Assembly (NCBI GenBank): GCA_028284235.1 | Contig: JANQSC010000016.1 | Location: 62,001 to 126,000 of the forward strand | Length of the DNA: 64,000 nt | Source of the DNA: Opitutaceae bacterium | Lineage (GTDB): Bacteria; Verrucomicrobiota; Verrucomicrobiia; Opitutales; Opitutaceae | Direction: 5' to 3' | In this document: in pieces, positions 1-7,983 of the stretch | How the letters are laid out: every line of letters begins with the position of its first letter | Numbering within the stretch: the stretch's first letter is position 1 | Translations under genes and position numbers: made by a program | Notes under the pieces: generated by a model | The model's input: the letters and a program-made list of their open reading frames with translations, nothing else | The model's database searches: none | What the model was told of the DNA's origin: nothing

Positions 1-104
1 TCGACCACCGATTGAGTCGCCCGGCTCAGGTTTTGCTGGGCCACGCGCTCTTCCCATTCCCGCAACCCTAGCAGGCCCTTCAGATTGAACGAGAAACGTT
101 TCAT
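1..104 (-). CDS. fliJ: FliJ flagellar export chaperone, N-terminal fragment (cut by window edge)
   Basis: The first 34 codons of a leftward gene are visible; it begins with MKRFSFNLKGLLGLREWEER and continues off the window. The basic start followed by a Leu/Arg/Glu-rich helix is typical of FliJ, a short coiled-coil protein that works with the FliI ATPase in the flagellar type III export apparatus. Its ATG overlaps the fliI TGA stop in an ATGA arrangement, so the two are translationally coupled. The assignment rests on this short N-terminus and on its position directly after fliI, which is the usual order. Confidence 0.7.
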   Translation of the reverse strand, partial: MKRFSFNLKGLLGLREWEERVAQQNLSRATQSVV

Positions 105-1423
105 CCGACGACCTCCTTAAGCTGCGAGTAGGATTCCGAGCTCGAAGCGCTTTCAGAGTGACGCTGACGCAAAAGCGCCATAATTCGCTCGTGAGCGACA
201 ATCGCGCTGTCGATGCGGGGGTTAACGCCTCTCGAGTACGCTCCCAAGTTAATGATGTCCTCGTTTTTGCGATACAAGGCCAGATAGTCTCTGGCCAATC
301 CCGCGATTTCGACTTCCTCGTCGGTTGAAACATCGTTCACCAATCGGCTGATACTCTCGAGCACGTCGATTGCCGGAAAATGGTTTGCCGTCGCTAGGCG
401 TCGCGAAAGCACGATATGCCCGTCGAGAATGCCTCGAACCGCATCGGATACTGGCTCGTTCAAATCGTCTCCCTCCACCAGAACCGTGTAGAACGCGGTG
501 ATGGACCCATTCTCCGAATTGCCGGAGCGCTCCAGAAGCTTGGGTAGCTTGGAAAAAACTGACGGCGTATAGCCTCGACTGGCCGGCGGTTCGCCAATCG
601 CCAGCCCGACCTCACGTTGAGCCATGGCGTAGCGAGTGACCGAGTCCATCAAGAACAACACCCGCTTCCCCGATTCGCGAAAATTCTCCGCGATCGACGT
701 CGCCAAGTGGGCCGCCCGCAATCGAAGCGGCGCGCTTTGGTCCGATGTCGCCACAACGACTACGGTCTTTTTGAGCCCCTCTTCACTGAGGTCCTTTTCG
801 ATAAACTCACGCAACTCGCGTCCTCGTTCGCCCACGAGCGCGATCACGTTGACATCCGCATCCGAACCTCTCGCCAGCATTCCCATCAAAGTCGATTTTC
901 CCACGCCGCTTCCGGCGAATACGCCCAATCTCTGGCCCACGCCCACCGGACTGAACAAGTCGATCGCTTTCACGCCCGTCTCGAACCGATCCGTTATTCT
1001 CTGACGCAAGAGCGGATTGGGGATCTTTCGCGTACCTGAGTTTTCCTCGCGATAGTGAATGGAGCCATAGCCATCGATCGGATTTCCCAGACCATCCAAG
1101 ACGCGGCCCAGAATTTCCGAACCGACCGGAACTTGGTTCACTCCCGAACTCAAGCGAACATGGCAGCCGGGGTGCACGCCTTCCATGTCCTCCAATGGCA
1201 TGAGCAAAATTCGATGATCGCGGAAGCCCACTACTTCGGCGTGAATCTTTAGATTCGAACGCGGCGAAACGATGTCGCAGACATCTCCCAAGCTCGCCTG
1301 CGGGCCTTCCGACTCGACGACCAGTCCAGCGACTTGCACCACCTTGCCCAAGCGCGTGACTGTATCCGAAGCTCCAACACGGACTCCAATATCCGCAGCC
1401 CATTCTGGCAACATGCGATTCAT
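101..1423 (-). CDS. fliI: Flagellar type III export ATPase FliI
   Basis: This is the cytoplasmic ATPase that energises export of flagellar subunits. It is 440 residues, the normal family length. A beta-barrel N-terminal domain is followed by the F1-beta-like catalytic core with Walker A AGSGVGKST (about residues 170-178), the VGERGRE segment (198-204) and Walker B RVLFLMD (254-260). The PASRGYTPSVFSKLPKLLER stretch, characteristic of FliI/YscN ATPases, is intact. Its ATG shares one base with the fliH stop codon and its stop overlaps the fliJ start, so it lies inside a coupled export-apparatus block. Confidence 0.97.
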   Translation of the reverse strand: MNRMLPEWAADIGVRVGASDTVTRLGKVVQVAGLVVESEGPQASLGDVCDIVSPRSNLKIHAEVVGFRDHRILLMPLEDMEGVHPGCHVRLSSGVNQVPVGSEILGRVLDGLGNPIDGYGSIHYREENSGTRKIPNPLLRQRITDRFETGVKAIDLFSPVGVGQRLGVFAGSGVGKSTLMGMLARGSDADVNVIALVGERGRELREFIEKDLSEEGLKKTVVVVATSDQSAPLRLRAAHLATSIAENFRESGKRVLFLMDSVTRYAMAQREVGLAIGEPPASRGYTPSVFSKLPKLLERSGNSENGSITAFYTVLVEGDDLNEPVSDAVRGILDGHIVLSRRLATANHFPAIDVLESISRLVNDVSTDEEVEIAGLARDYLALYRKNEDIINLGAYSRGVNPRIDSAIVAHERIMALLRQRHSESASSSESYSQLKEVVG

Positions 1424-2016
1424 CAGTCGGCGGTAAGCCCGTCCTTAAGGCGATCGAGTTTCGTTGCGAGCAGCCCGTCCACTTTTCCAAATCGACTGCT
1501 CAGCATACAATCTCCGCGGTTCAGTCCTTCGTCCGGAACGACGCTCAGGCGGGGATGCGCTTTCTTCAAATCCGACTCGAGATCCGCGAGCAAATCCGCG
1601 TCCATAGGATTGAGACGAATCTCCATTTTCTCGTCGTCGAGACCCGAGTCTTCAATCGCCGAATTGACGATCGAAAGTACAATCTGCCCATCCAGCTCGA
1701 TTCCTCCCAGCGTTCGGCGCACGCACTCGTGCGTCAAGGTCATCAACGCTTCGCGCGCCTCCTCCATAATCACACCAAACTTCCCTTCTAAGGCGGAAAA
1801 AGTGCGCTCACGCAGAGCGTTCACATCCGACCGGAAGTCGTTTATCTGCTGGTTAAACTGCTGGCTCGCTTCGTCATAACCTTTTCGATACGCGTCTTCC
1901 AACGCTTCTTTGTGAGCGGACGCGTCAATCCTGGGCTCTCCGTCGTAGGAGATGCGCAACCCGGTTAACGGCTCGTCGAGCGAAAGCGTTTTTCTAGACT
2001 GTCTGACTGTCACCAT
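1423..2016 (-). CDS. fliH: Flagellar assembly protein FliH (FliI regulator)
   Basis: This 197-residue protein sits between fliG and fliI, where FliH is expected. FliH binds and restrains the FliI ATPase and links it to the C-ring and export gate. A hydrophilic N-terminus (about 1-40) is followed by a long predicted helix with heptad-like Glu/Arg/Ala spacing (40-100) and a compact C-terminal domain (105-197), as in FliH/YscL proteins. It overlaps the fliG end by 23 bases, and its own TGA shares an A with the fliI ATG. Sequence similarity in this family is low, so synteny carries part of the call. Confidence 0.9.
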   Translation of the reverse strand: MVTVRQSRKTLSLDEPLTGLRISYDGEPRIDASAHKEALEDAYRKGYDEASQQFNQQINDFRSDVNALRERTFSALEGKFGVIMEEAREALMTLTHECVRRTLGGIELDGQIVLSIVNSAIEDSGLDDEKMEIRLNPMDADLLADLESDLKKAHPRLSVVPDEGLNRGDCMLSSRFGKVDGLLATKLDRLKDGLTAD

Positions 2017-3001
2017 CCAAACTGATTTCCTCTTGTTCTTCCAATCGCCGCACCACTTGGATCACGCGTTCCTGGGCCGCCTCTACCTCGGTCAGTTTTA
2101 CCGGACCCATCATTTCCAGCTCTTCCAAGAGCGTCTCCGCGGCGCGTTTGGAAACCGCTTGCATGATGAACTCCTTGAGCGAGTCGGAAGCGGACTTGAG
2201 AGAGATCGTGAGGTCTCCCGAATCGACTTCGCGCATGATGCGTTGCAAGTCGGGAAGCTCCAGGCGAATGAGGTCGTCGAAGCTGAACATCTTCTTTCGA
2301 ATCTCGGCTCCCAAATTCGGGTTTCGCTCCTCGATATTCGCTAGAATCTCTTTGCTGTCTTCCTTTTCGAGAGTGTTGAGAAGGTCCGCCACCATCCGCA
2401 CGCCACCGCTGCGATTCATGGTTACCTTGCCACCTGTATCCAAATTCTTGCTAAGCGAGTTCGCGACCTTGTTGATAATCTCGAGCGACGTGGGCTCCAG
2501 CATACCAAGTCGCTCGATCACTTCCTCGCGCAACTCCTGACTAAACATCCCCAGTATCGGCCCCGCTTTGTCATTCTCCAAATAGGAGAGCACGAACGCG
2601 ATCGTCTGGGACTGCTCGGTTTTAATCATGTTGAAGATCTGGCGTGGCTCCATCTGCTCGATCTCCTTGATCACTTCCGCAGAATTGCTCGAGGGAGCAA
2701 TCCGCTCCAAAATGCTCGACGCCTTGAAATCCCCTTTCGCTAGTTCCAGCGCTTTACGCGTATAGAATGCCCCACCGAGCAAGGAACCGTAGCTTGAGAG
2801 AATGACGCCGGAAAACTCGGCGATGGCCTTCTTCTGGTCCTCTTCCTCAATCGCGGTGATCCCCGTCATCTCGCGGCAGATCAACTCGATCTCCTCGTCC
2901 TCGAATTCCTTCAGAACATGAGCGGCCGCTTCGGGACCGATCACAATAAGAAAAGTCGCCAATTTCTGAGTACGGGAAAGTGAATCGTAAACTCCAGCCA
3001 T
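1994..3001 (-). CDS. fliG: Flagellar motor switch protein FliG
   Basis: FliG is the rotor protein that receives torque from the stator and controls switching. The chosen ATG (MAGVYDSLSRTQK) lies 5 bases after the fliF stop and has a GGAGG 13 bases upstream; a longer frame starting at GTG 3034 would overlap fliF and is less likely. The product is 335 residues. The C-terminal torque helix keeps the pattern of charged residues (VSKRAAETLLEELEMMGPVK), matching the SQRAADILRDDL helix of E. coli FliG. The middle-domain EHPQ motif, which binds FliM, appears here as EQSQ (in TEQSQTIAFVLSYL), a departure from the consensus. Confidence 0.96.
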   Translation of the reverse strand: MAGVYDSLSRTQKLATFLIVIGPEAAAHVLKEFEDEEIELICREMTGITAIEEEDQKKAIAEFSGVILSSYGSLLGGAFYTRKALELAKGDFKASSILERIAPSSNSAEVIKEIEQMEPRQIFNMIKTEQSQTIAFVLSYLENDKAGPILGMFSQELREEVIERLGMLEPTSLEIINKVANSLSKNLDTGGKVTMNRSGGVRMVADLLNTLEKEDSKEILANIEERNPNLGAEIRKKMFSFDDLIRLELPDLQRIMREVDSGDLTISLKSASDSLKEFIMQAVSKRAAETLLEELEMMGPVKLTEVEAAQERVIQVVRRLEEQEEISLDGDSQTV

Positions 3002-3006
3002 AACGT

Positions 3007-4569
3007 CTATCTCGCCTCCGGTTCGCCTATCCACTCACGTAGCGATACGCCGATATTGGCAGGCTTTTGCTTAATGAGCTCGTTGAGCATTTCCGGAGTG
3101 ACCGTTCCATTGTCCTCCAGGCTCCGGTTCTCCAACATCTGATCCGGCTGGAGTACTTCGATCGAAATCTCTTCCGGTTTCGTCTTCTTCAGCATCTGAA
3201 AGAAGAACGCCAGCACGCCGAGTCCCAACAGAATGCCTCCCACGTTTTTCACGATGTCTACCCACTTCTGCAAATCGAATCCATCCGTGAGCGTGTGCGT
3301 CTGCAGCGCCACCGCGTCAGGAGCGAAGACCATCTCGTTGACCGTTACTCTCTGTTCCGCGGTTTCGCCATTTTCCAGTTGGATGCCGAGGGCGTTGATG
3401 ACGATCTGACGCAATTCCTGAAGTTCCTCAGGAGTCCGGTTGACCGGAGCGCCTTGAGAATCCAGCTGCTTGGATACGAGGAGCGAAGCAGTCAGCCGAC
3501 GAATCGTACCCGGACTTTGGACACGGTTGCTAACGACTTTTCCAATCTCGTAGGTCTCGGTCTTTTGCTCGGTCGAATCTTCACGATCCGAAAATGTGCC
3601 TGTGGCCGCCCCGTCCGAATTCGGGACATTGGATTGCGTGCCAGCGACACCGCCGAAACCGCCACCATTTTCTTTTTCCGAAAGCTTCGTCTCTTCAACC
3701 ACCGTCGATCGCAGGACTTTTTCCGGATCGAAACTCTCCTCGGTCGTCTGCACGGTGGCTGTATCGATGTCGACGGCGACGCGCACCTCCGACTGATTCG
3801 CTCCGAGAACACGATCGAGCATCGTCTGCACTTTCGTGGTAAAGTAGGCTTCCAAGCCCTTTCGGTAGCGAATGGATTCGTTGGACATTCCTCCATCGAG
3901 CCCTTCGCTCTTCAGCTCTTCGCTAAGTACAAGCCCATCGCTGTCCACCACGACCACGTCGTTTGCGTCCAGCCCCTGGATAGAGTTGGCGACGAGTTGA
4001 CGGATCGAATTCACCGCCGACAAATTCATACTCCCGCTTGTATCCACGAAAACAGATGCGCTGGCTCGCTCGCGCCCTTCGCTCGAAACGATAATTCGAC
4101 TCTCCGGCATCACCACCATTACTCGGGCCGAGCGCACTCCGCTGAACTGGGTGATCGTCCGTTCGAGTTCGCCTTTGATCGCTCTCAGGTAATTCGTACG
4201 CTGCACGAAGTCGCTGATACCGAAACTCCCTTGATCGAATAGCTCGAAACCAGGACCCGTGCCGGACGGGACCATGCCCTCCGAGGCCAGCTCCCAGCGA
4301 AGCCGATGCACCATGCCCGACTCTACATAGATTGAATTGCCGTTTTTGCCCGTTTCGAAGGAAACACCCTTCTGCTCCAGCTTGGTAACGATGTCGCCGG
4401 CTTCCTCCGCATCCAGATTTCCATACAGGAGAGACATGCTTGGCTGGCTCGCCCATACCATCAGGGCGACCATGGCCATGCCCACCATACTCGCCGCGAG
4501 GACGAGCGATATCTTTTGATTCGCTCCGAGCGGCTTCCACAGATCTTTAAATTGATTTACGAGTCCCAT
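3007..4569 (-). CDS. fliF: Flagellar MS-ring protein FliF
   Basis: FliF forms the inner-membrane MS ring on which the flagellum is built. The 520-residue protein has an N-terminal membrane segment (about 20-40), a large periplasmic region with ring-building motifs (for example SVFVDTSGSMNLSAVNSIRQ) and a second membrane segment near 438-460. A cytoplasmic tail follows and would bind FliG. It is 22 bases downstream of fliE and 5 bases upstream of fliG. Length and topology are normal for the family. Confidence 0.97.
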   Translation of the reverse strand: MGLVNQFKDLWKPLGANQKISLVLAASMVGMAMVALMVWASQPSMSLLYGNLDAEEAGDIVTKLEQKGVSFETGKNGNSIYVESGMVHRLRWELASEGMVPSGTGPGFELFDQGSFGISDFVQRTNYLRAIKGELERTITQFSGVRSARVMVVMPESRIIVSSEGRERASASVFVDTSGSMNLSAVNSIRQLVANSIQGLDANDVVVVDSDGLVLSEELKSEGLDGGMSNESIRYRKGLEAYFTTKVQTMLDRVLGANQSEVRVAVDIDTATVQTTEESFDPEKVLRSTVVEETKLSEKENGGGFGGVAGTQSNVPNSDGAATGTFSDREDSTEQKTETYEIGKVVSNRVQSPGTIRRLTASLLVSKQLDSQGAPVNRTPEELQELRQIVINALGIQLENGETAEQRVTVNEMVFAPDAVALQTHTLTDGFDLQKWVDIVKNVGGILLGLGVLAFFFQMLKKTKPEEISIEVLQPDQMLENRSLEDNGTVTPEMLNELIKQKPANIGVSLREWIGEPEAR

Positions 4570-4591
4570 TTACTACGTCTCCAAATTCAGG

Positions 4592-4936
4592 CTACACTGG
4601 CATCTTCATCAGTTCTTGATACGACTGAACCAGCTTGTTGCGTACTTCCACCAGCATCGTAAACGCCATGCTCGATTCCTGCATGGCGATCATCGACTGG
4701 TGAATATTGTCGGTCTCCCCGATGAGCAGGCGGTTGGTCTCCTCCATCGCGATCTTGCCCTTCTCGTCGACGCTCTTGACCAAGTCGCCGATCATGTTGC
4801 CAAACGACTCGCTCGGCGCGCTCTTGGAGAGTTCCTGCAGTTCTGTCGGCTTGAACGACTTGTTCAGTTTCAAGTGATCGACAAGCGGCTGGTTGAACGC
4901 TTGTTGCGATGCGAGACTAGAATTCAATTCAATCAT
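4592..4936 (-). CDS. fliE: Flagellar hook-basal body protein FliE
   Basis: FliE is the small adaptor between the MS ring and the proximal rod. At 114 residues it has the family length and the conserved C-terminal signature around QSMIAMQESSMAFTMLVEVR and NKLVQSYQELMKMPV. It lies 35 bases after flgC and 22 bases before fliF, giving the common flgB-flgC-fliE-fliF order. No signal peptide is present, as expected for a protein exported by the flagellar secretion system. Confidence 0.95.
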   Translation of the reverse strand: MIELNSSLASQQAFNQPLVDHLKLNKSFKPTELQELSKSAPSESFGNMIGDLVKSVDEKGKIAMEETNRLLIGETDNIHQSMIAMQESSMAFTMLVEVRNKLVQSYQELMKMPV

Positions 4937-4971
4937 GGAAGTTTGCGGGACGGATTAGGAAGAGGAACAAT

Positions 4972-5400
4972 CTATCGGCCTATTCTAAGAGCGTTTTGGG
5001 CCATTTGCTTCGCGGTTCGGACGACTTGCAAGTTGGCTTCGTAACTTCGCGAAGCGGCGATCATGTCGACCATCTCGTGGGTCAAATTGACGTTGGGGAG
5101 TCGCACCATGCCTTTCTCGTCGGCATCCGGATGTCCCGGATTGTATACGAGCGGTCCTGCGGTTGGATCGGAAGTGATCGATTTTACCTGCACGCCAGTA
5201 CCCATATTTTTGGTACCATCCGAATTCGTGCCGATCTCCATCAGTTTCGCCTCGAAGCTGACCATTTGCCGGGCGTAAGGCTTCCCATCCGGGCCGCGCG
5301 TCGTATGGGCGTTGGCGATGTTCTGCCCGATCACGTCGAGCCGCACCTTTTCCGCGGCGAGCGCGGACGCGGTGCTTTCAAGTCCTGGCATTATGTTCAT
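4972..5400 (-). CDS. flgC: Flagellar proximal rod protein FlgC
   Basis: FlgC builds the proximal rod with FlgB and FlgF. The 142-residue protein starts with the rod/hook signature ESTASALAAEKVRLDVIGQN-IANAHT, and ends with the conserved C-terminal helix containing MVDMIAASRSYEANLQVVRT. Both helices pair in the assembled rod. A possible alternative ATG lies three codons downstream. It follows flgB by 23 bases. Confidence 0.96.
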   Translation of the reverse strand: MNIMPGLESTASALAAEKVRLDVIGQNIANAHTTRGPDGKPYARQMVSFEAKLMEIGTNSDGTKNMGTGVQVKSITSDPTAGPLVYNPGHPDADEKGMVRLPNVNLTHEMVDMIAASRSYEANLQVVRTAKQMAQNALRIGR

Positions 5401-5423
5401 AGCGGCGTGCTCCTAATAAATTG

Positions 5424-5807
5424 CTAGACGACTCGACCTGTGATGGCGGTCTTGATACGCTTCATCGAGTTCGCCGTGTACTGAGTCAGGAATTCGTACT
5501 GCATGGCGTTCTCGTTCATCTTCAAAAGCTCGGTATCCAGTTCGACGTTGTTGCCGTCCGGACGAACGCTAGCGGTTTTCAGATCCCTCTCAATCGTGGC
5601 CTGCAGTTTGGAGATGGACTCCACATCGTTGGTTTGGGCCAGCTTCTGGAGCTCCTTCGCGAAGTCCGCCTTGATATCGGTCCGCTTGTAGCCTGGAGTC
5701 TCCGCATTGGCTAGGTTGCTGGATATCGCCTCGTGGCGAGCATGCGACACGTCCAGCAGCTTTTTCGCTAGGACATAATTTTCGCGCTCTAGAATTTGGT
5801 CGATCAT
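5424..5807 (-). CDS. flgB: Flagellar proximal rod protein FlgB
   Basis: FlgB is the first rod protein and, judging from position, the first gene of this leftward flagellar operon. The 127-residue product has the rod signature ISSNLANAETPGYKRTDIKA near residues 29-48 and a C-terminal helix (NENAMQYEFLTQYTANSMKR) typical of FlgB. The start is set by the N-terminal helix; a weak AGGG lies three bases upstream of the ATG. The upstream non-coding stretch should hold the operon promoter. Confidence 0.95.
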   Translation of the reverse strand: MIDQILERENYVLAKKLLDVSHARHEAISSNLANAETPGYKRTDIKADFAKELQKLAQTNDVESISKLQATIERDLKTASVRPDGNNVELDTELLKMNENAMQYEFLTQYTANSMKRIKTAITGRVV

Positions 5808-6000
5808 GCCCTGCGCATAGCAGAGAACATGCCCAACTGACTCTGAAACCTTCTAAGTTCCTGTATTAAAGCGACTTAAAAAATCAATTTTTATTCTCCA
5901 GATCGGAAGGAGACGCCGCGGGCAGTTATTGCCTATCGACTTTTTCGAGAACGAGACGGCTCGCTCTCGTTTTTCTAATAACGCGCCTTGGCGGCGAAAC
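5808..6000. other. Non-coding region between flagellar operon and palindromic element
   Basis: No gene is visible here. It lies directly upstream of flgB and so should contain the flagellar operon promoter, but I could not place one with confidence. The region includes an A/T-rich tract (about 5870-5900). A short palindromic stretch near 5945-5975 (GAGAACGAGAC...GCTCTCGTTTTTC) could form a hairpin followed by T residues on the plus strand. Confidence 0.5.
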
Positions 6001-6169
6001 TTAAGGGCGCTTTGAAAAATTCTCCCCGAGCAGTTGAAGTTCCCTTTTCAGATCAAAATGCGGCTTGCGAGTTGAGGCGAACCCGAGGTTCGTCGAGACG
6101 AGCAAACGCGTTTTGAGCGAAAAAGGAACGAGAATGCGAATGGGGCCGAATTTTTCAAAGCGCCCTTAA
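6001..6169. repeat. 169-bp imperfect palindrome, MITE-like element with terminal inverted repeats
   Basis: The two ends form a perfect 22-bp inverted repeat (6001-6022 and 6148-6169); its core reads AGGGCGCTTTGAAAAATTC. The pairing continues through the interior: GTTCC/GGAAC near 6045 and 6125, TCAAAATGCG against CGCGTTTTGA, and a central hairpin GAACC-CGA-GGTTC. TA dinucleotides flank the AGGG/CCCT ends at 6002-6003 and 6167-6168, consistent with insertion at TA, but TTAA is also possible. It carries no gene, so it is either a non-autonomous transposon derivative or a structured repeat. It lies 19 bases beyond the ferritin stop, where its transcript would fold into a long hairpin. Confidence 0.75.
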
Positions 6170-6188
6170 TAGCGAGTTTGGAAAAAAG

Positions 6189-6698
6189 TCACGCATCCGC
6201 TTCGCTCGAGCGCTGTTCGAGGGCGTAGCGATCCAAAAGCAGCAGCGAATCGGCATTTCCATCCGCCATCTTCAACTTGTCGATCATGTCGGAAACGGTT
6301 TTCTCTTCCTCGACCTGCTCGTCCACGAACCACTTGAGGAATGAAACGGTGGCGTAGTCTCCCTCGTCCGTAGCGATTTTGTAGAGATTGTAGATGCTCT
6401 TCGTCACCTCGCGCTCCTGCACGAGACTACTTTCGAAAACGGACAATACGGAACCGTAATCCCATTCCGGAGCCTCGATCGCCGGAATGCGTACAACACC
6501 GTCTCGGTCGTTCAAATACTGGTAGAACTTCATGGCATGCGCCGTTTCCTCGACGCTTTGCTGATGCATCCACTCGGCAAAACCGTCGAACGCGTTGCGC
6601 TCGAAATACGCGGCCTTCGAAAGGTAGGCGTGCGACGCCGAAAACTCTATCCCGATCTGTTGATTGATAGCGGATTCTAATTCCGCGCTGATGTCCAT
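6189..6698 (-). CDS. Non-heme ferritin
   Basis: This is a 169-residue four-helix ferritin that oxidises and stores iron. Ferroxidase ligands are visible at the expected places: Glu18 in helix A, Glu51 with His54 (SVEETAH) in helix B, Glu95/Glu97 in helix C and the DEQVEEEK stretch (126-133) in helix D. There is no heme-binding bacterioferritin signature, so FtnA-type is the better match. It is transcribed alone, between the sulfatase-like gene and the palindromic element. No iron-responsive operator was recognised upstream. Confidence 0.93.
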   Translation of the reverse strand: MDISAELESAINQQIGIEFSASHAYLSKAAYFERNAFDGFAEWMHQQSVEETAHAMKFYQYLNDRDGVVRIPAIEAPEWDYGSVLSVFESSLVQEREVTKSIYNLYKIATDEGDYATVSFLKWFVDEQVEEEKTVSDMIDKLKMADGNADSLLLLDRYALEQRSSEADA

Positions 6699-6722
6699 GT
6701 AAGCGACGCTACGACAAACTGT

Positions 6723-7922
6723 TTAATGGTCCAGCGTGAAACGCGCTCCGCCGTCGCGGTCCACTTCGGTTTTGTCGACAAAGCGCCGGCCTCTCCAAGC
6801 GTAGGGGCATTGCTTGTCGAATGGCGGGCAACTAGGCATCGAAATCTCCTGAAACTCGGGCCCCTCGGACAACAATTGAACCGATTTGGATAGATTCGCG
6901 CCGCCCGCTACCGGGCGATCCCAAGCCGTTTGGCCAAAACACATGCCCAGCAAAGTCGGCCCCAAATCGAGCAGCGAAATCATCAACGGATCCCTCCGAG
7001 CAACCGGAAACCGTTTCGGCCAAGACAGCAACAAAGGGACCCGGACCGACTCCTCGTGAGGCCAGCCCTTGCGAAATTTTCCATGGGACCCATGCATGTC
7101 GCCGTGAACCGAAGTAAAGACAAAGAGCGTGTCCTCCCAGTTAAGCGATTCGCGAACCTCGGCGATCAACTTCCCGATGGCCCGGTCGGTCGCTTCGATG
7201 TGCGCGTAGTAGCCCGCGAGCTCGGTTCGAGCCTGATCTCGGATCGCCGCGTCTTCCGGAACCTCCGGCGGAAGCGCAATCCAGTCCGCGGGCGGCGGCT
7301 TCACTCCGGCCGCGTTCGCTCCGTACGGGGGATGCGGCGCATCCAGACTCACGACCGCGAACACCGGCGACTCCCCTGAACGCTCCTTCAGAAACGTCCC
7401 GGCGTGATCGACGACGACATCCGACTGGTAACCTTCGATTCTCCGCAGCGGCCCCAGGCCCGAGCCGTGATAGTAGCCGTCGTTGAGAAGGAATCCCGAC
7501 TCGAAACCTTCCCAATGCGAAAACCCGCCGCGCCGATCCTCCGGAACTTCAACTAGCGCGTGAGCCTCCCCTACAACAGGCGACTCCGGATCGCGCTCGT
7601 AGAGCTGCCACTTCCCGAAAAAGCCAGTCTCGTAGCCGCGCTCGCCAAACGCGTGCGCCAGCGTCCGAGCCTCACGCGGGAGTGGATCATAATAGTCAGC
7701 GACTCCATTTTCCGGGCACGCAACACCCGTGAGAAACGCCGCCCGAGCAAAGATTCCGAAGGGATGCGGGGTGACCGCCTGGTAGAAGTCGAGCGATTGC
7801 TCGGCCAACGCGTCGAGAACGGGCGTCGCCGCGTTGCCGTCTCCCGCGTAGCCAGTCGCCTGCCCTCTCCATTGAGTCGTCATGACAACGATTACGTTGG
7901 GATTGCTATTCGCGGGCGCCAT
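6723..7922 (-). CDS. Sulfatase-family protein lacking the catalytic residues (probable pseudoenzyme)
   Basis: The 399-residue protein has the alkaline phosphatase/sulfatase fold pattern from end to end: a PNVIVVMT start, TPHP...ARAAFLTG, GFFGKW, PHPPY and HGDMHGSHGKFRKGWPHEES-VRVPLLL. Key residues are nevertheless changed. The C/S-x-P-x-R formylglycine motif is GIFAR, so the modifiable Cys/Ser is Gly. The metal-binding Asp of the usual TDQWR is Thr (TTQWR), the Asp of SDHGD is Val (SVHGD), and GKWH is GKWQ. Sulfate ester hydrolysis by the known mechanism is therefore unlikely. The frame is intact, which suggests retained function rather than decay. No signal peptide is evident. Confidence 0.85.
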   Translation of the reverse strand: MAPANSNPNVIVVMTTQWRGQATGYAGDGNAATPVLDALAEQSLDFYQAVTPHPFGIFARAAFLTGVACPENGVADYYDPLPREARTLAHAFGERGYETGFFGKWQLYERDPESPVVGEAHALVEVPEDRRGGFSHWEGFESGFLLNDGYYHGSGLGPLRRIEGYQSDVVVDHAGTFLKERSGESPVFAVVSLDAPHPPYGANAAGVKPPPADWIALPPEVPEDAAIRDQARTELAGYYAHIEATDRAIGKLIAEVRESLNWEDTLFVFTSVHGDMHGSHGKFRKGWPHEESVRVPLLLSWPKRFPVARRDPLMISLLDLGPTLLGMCFGQTAWDRPVAGGANLSKSVQLLSEGPEFQEISMPSCPPFDKQCPYAWRGRRFVDKTEVDRDGGARFTLDH

Positions 7923-7983
7923 TGCCGGACGAACTCAGCGCTCGACTATTGATATCGCAAGAGAAATTCAGCAGCCTGCCACC

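Noticed and set aside
3067..4242. 391-codon open frame antisense to fliF
   Set aside because: It is a shadow of fliF: fliF has full family motifs, and the antisense product is Arg/His-rich with no recognisable domain.
5817..5836. Sigma-54-like promoter (GG-N10-GC) on the minus strand upstream of flgB
   Set aside because: The match (GGCAtG-N4-cTGCT type) is good, but its start point would fall at or just before the flgB ATG, leaving no leader or ribosome binding site.
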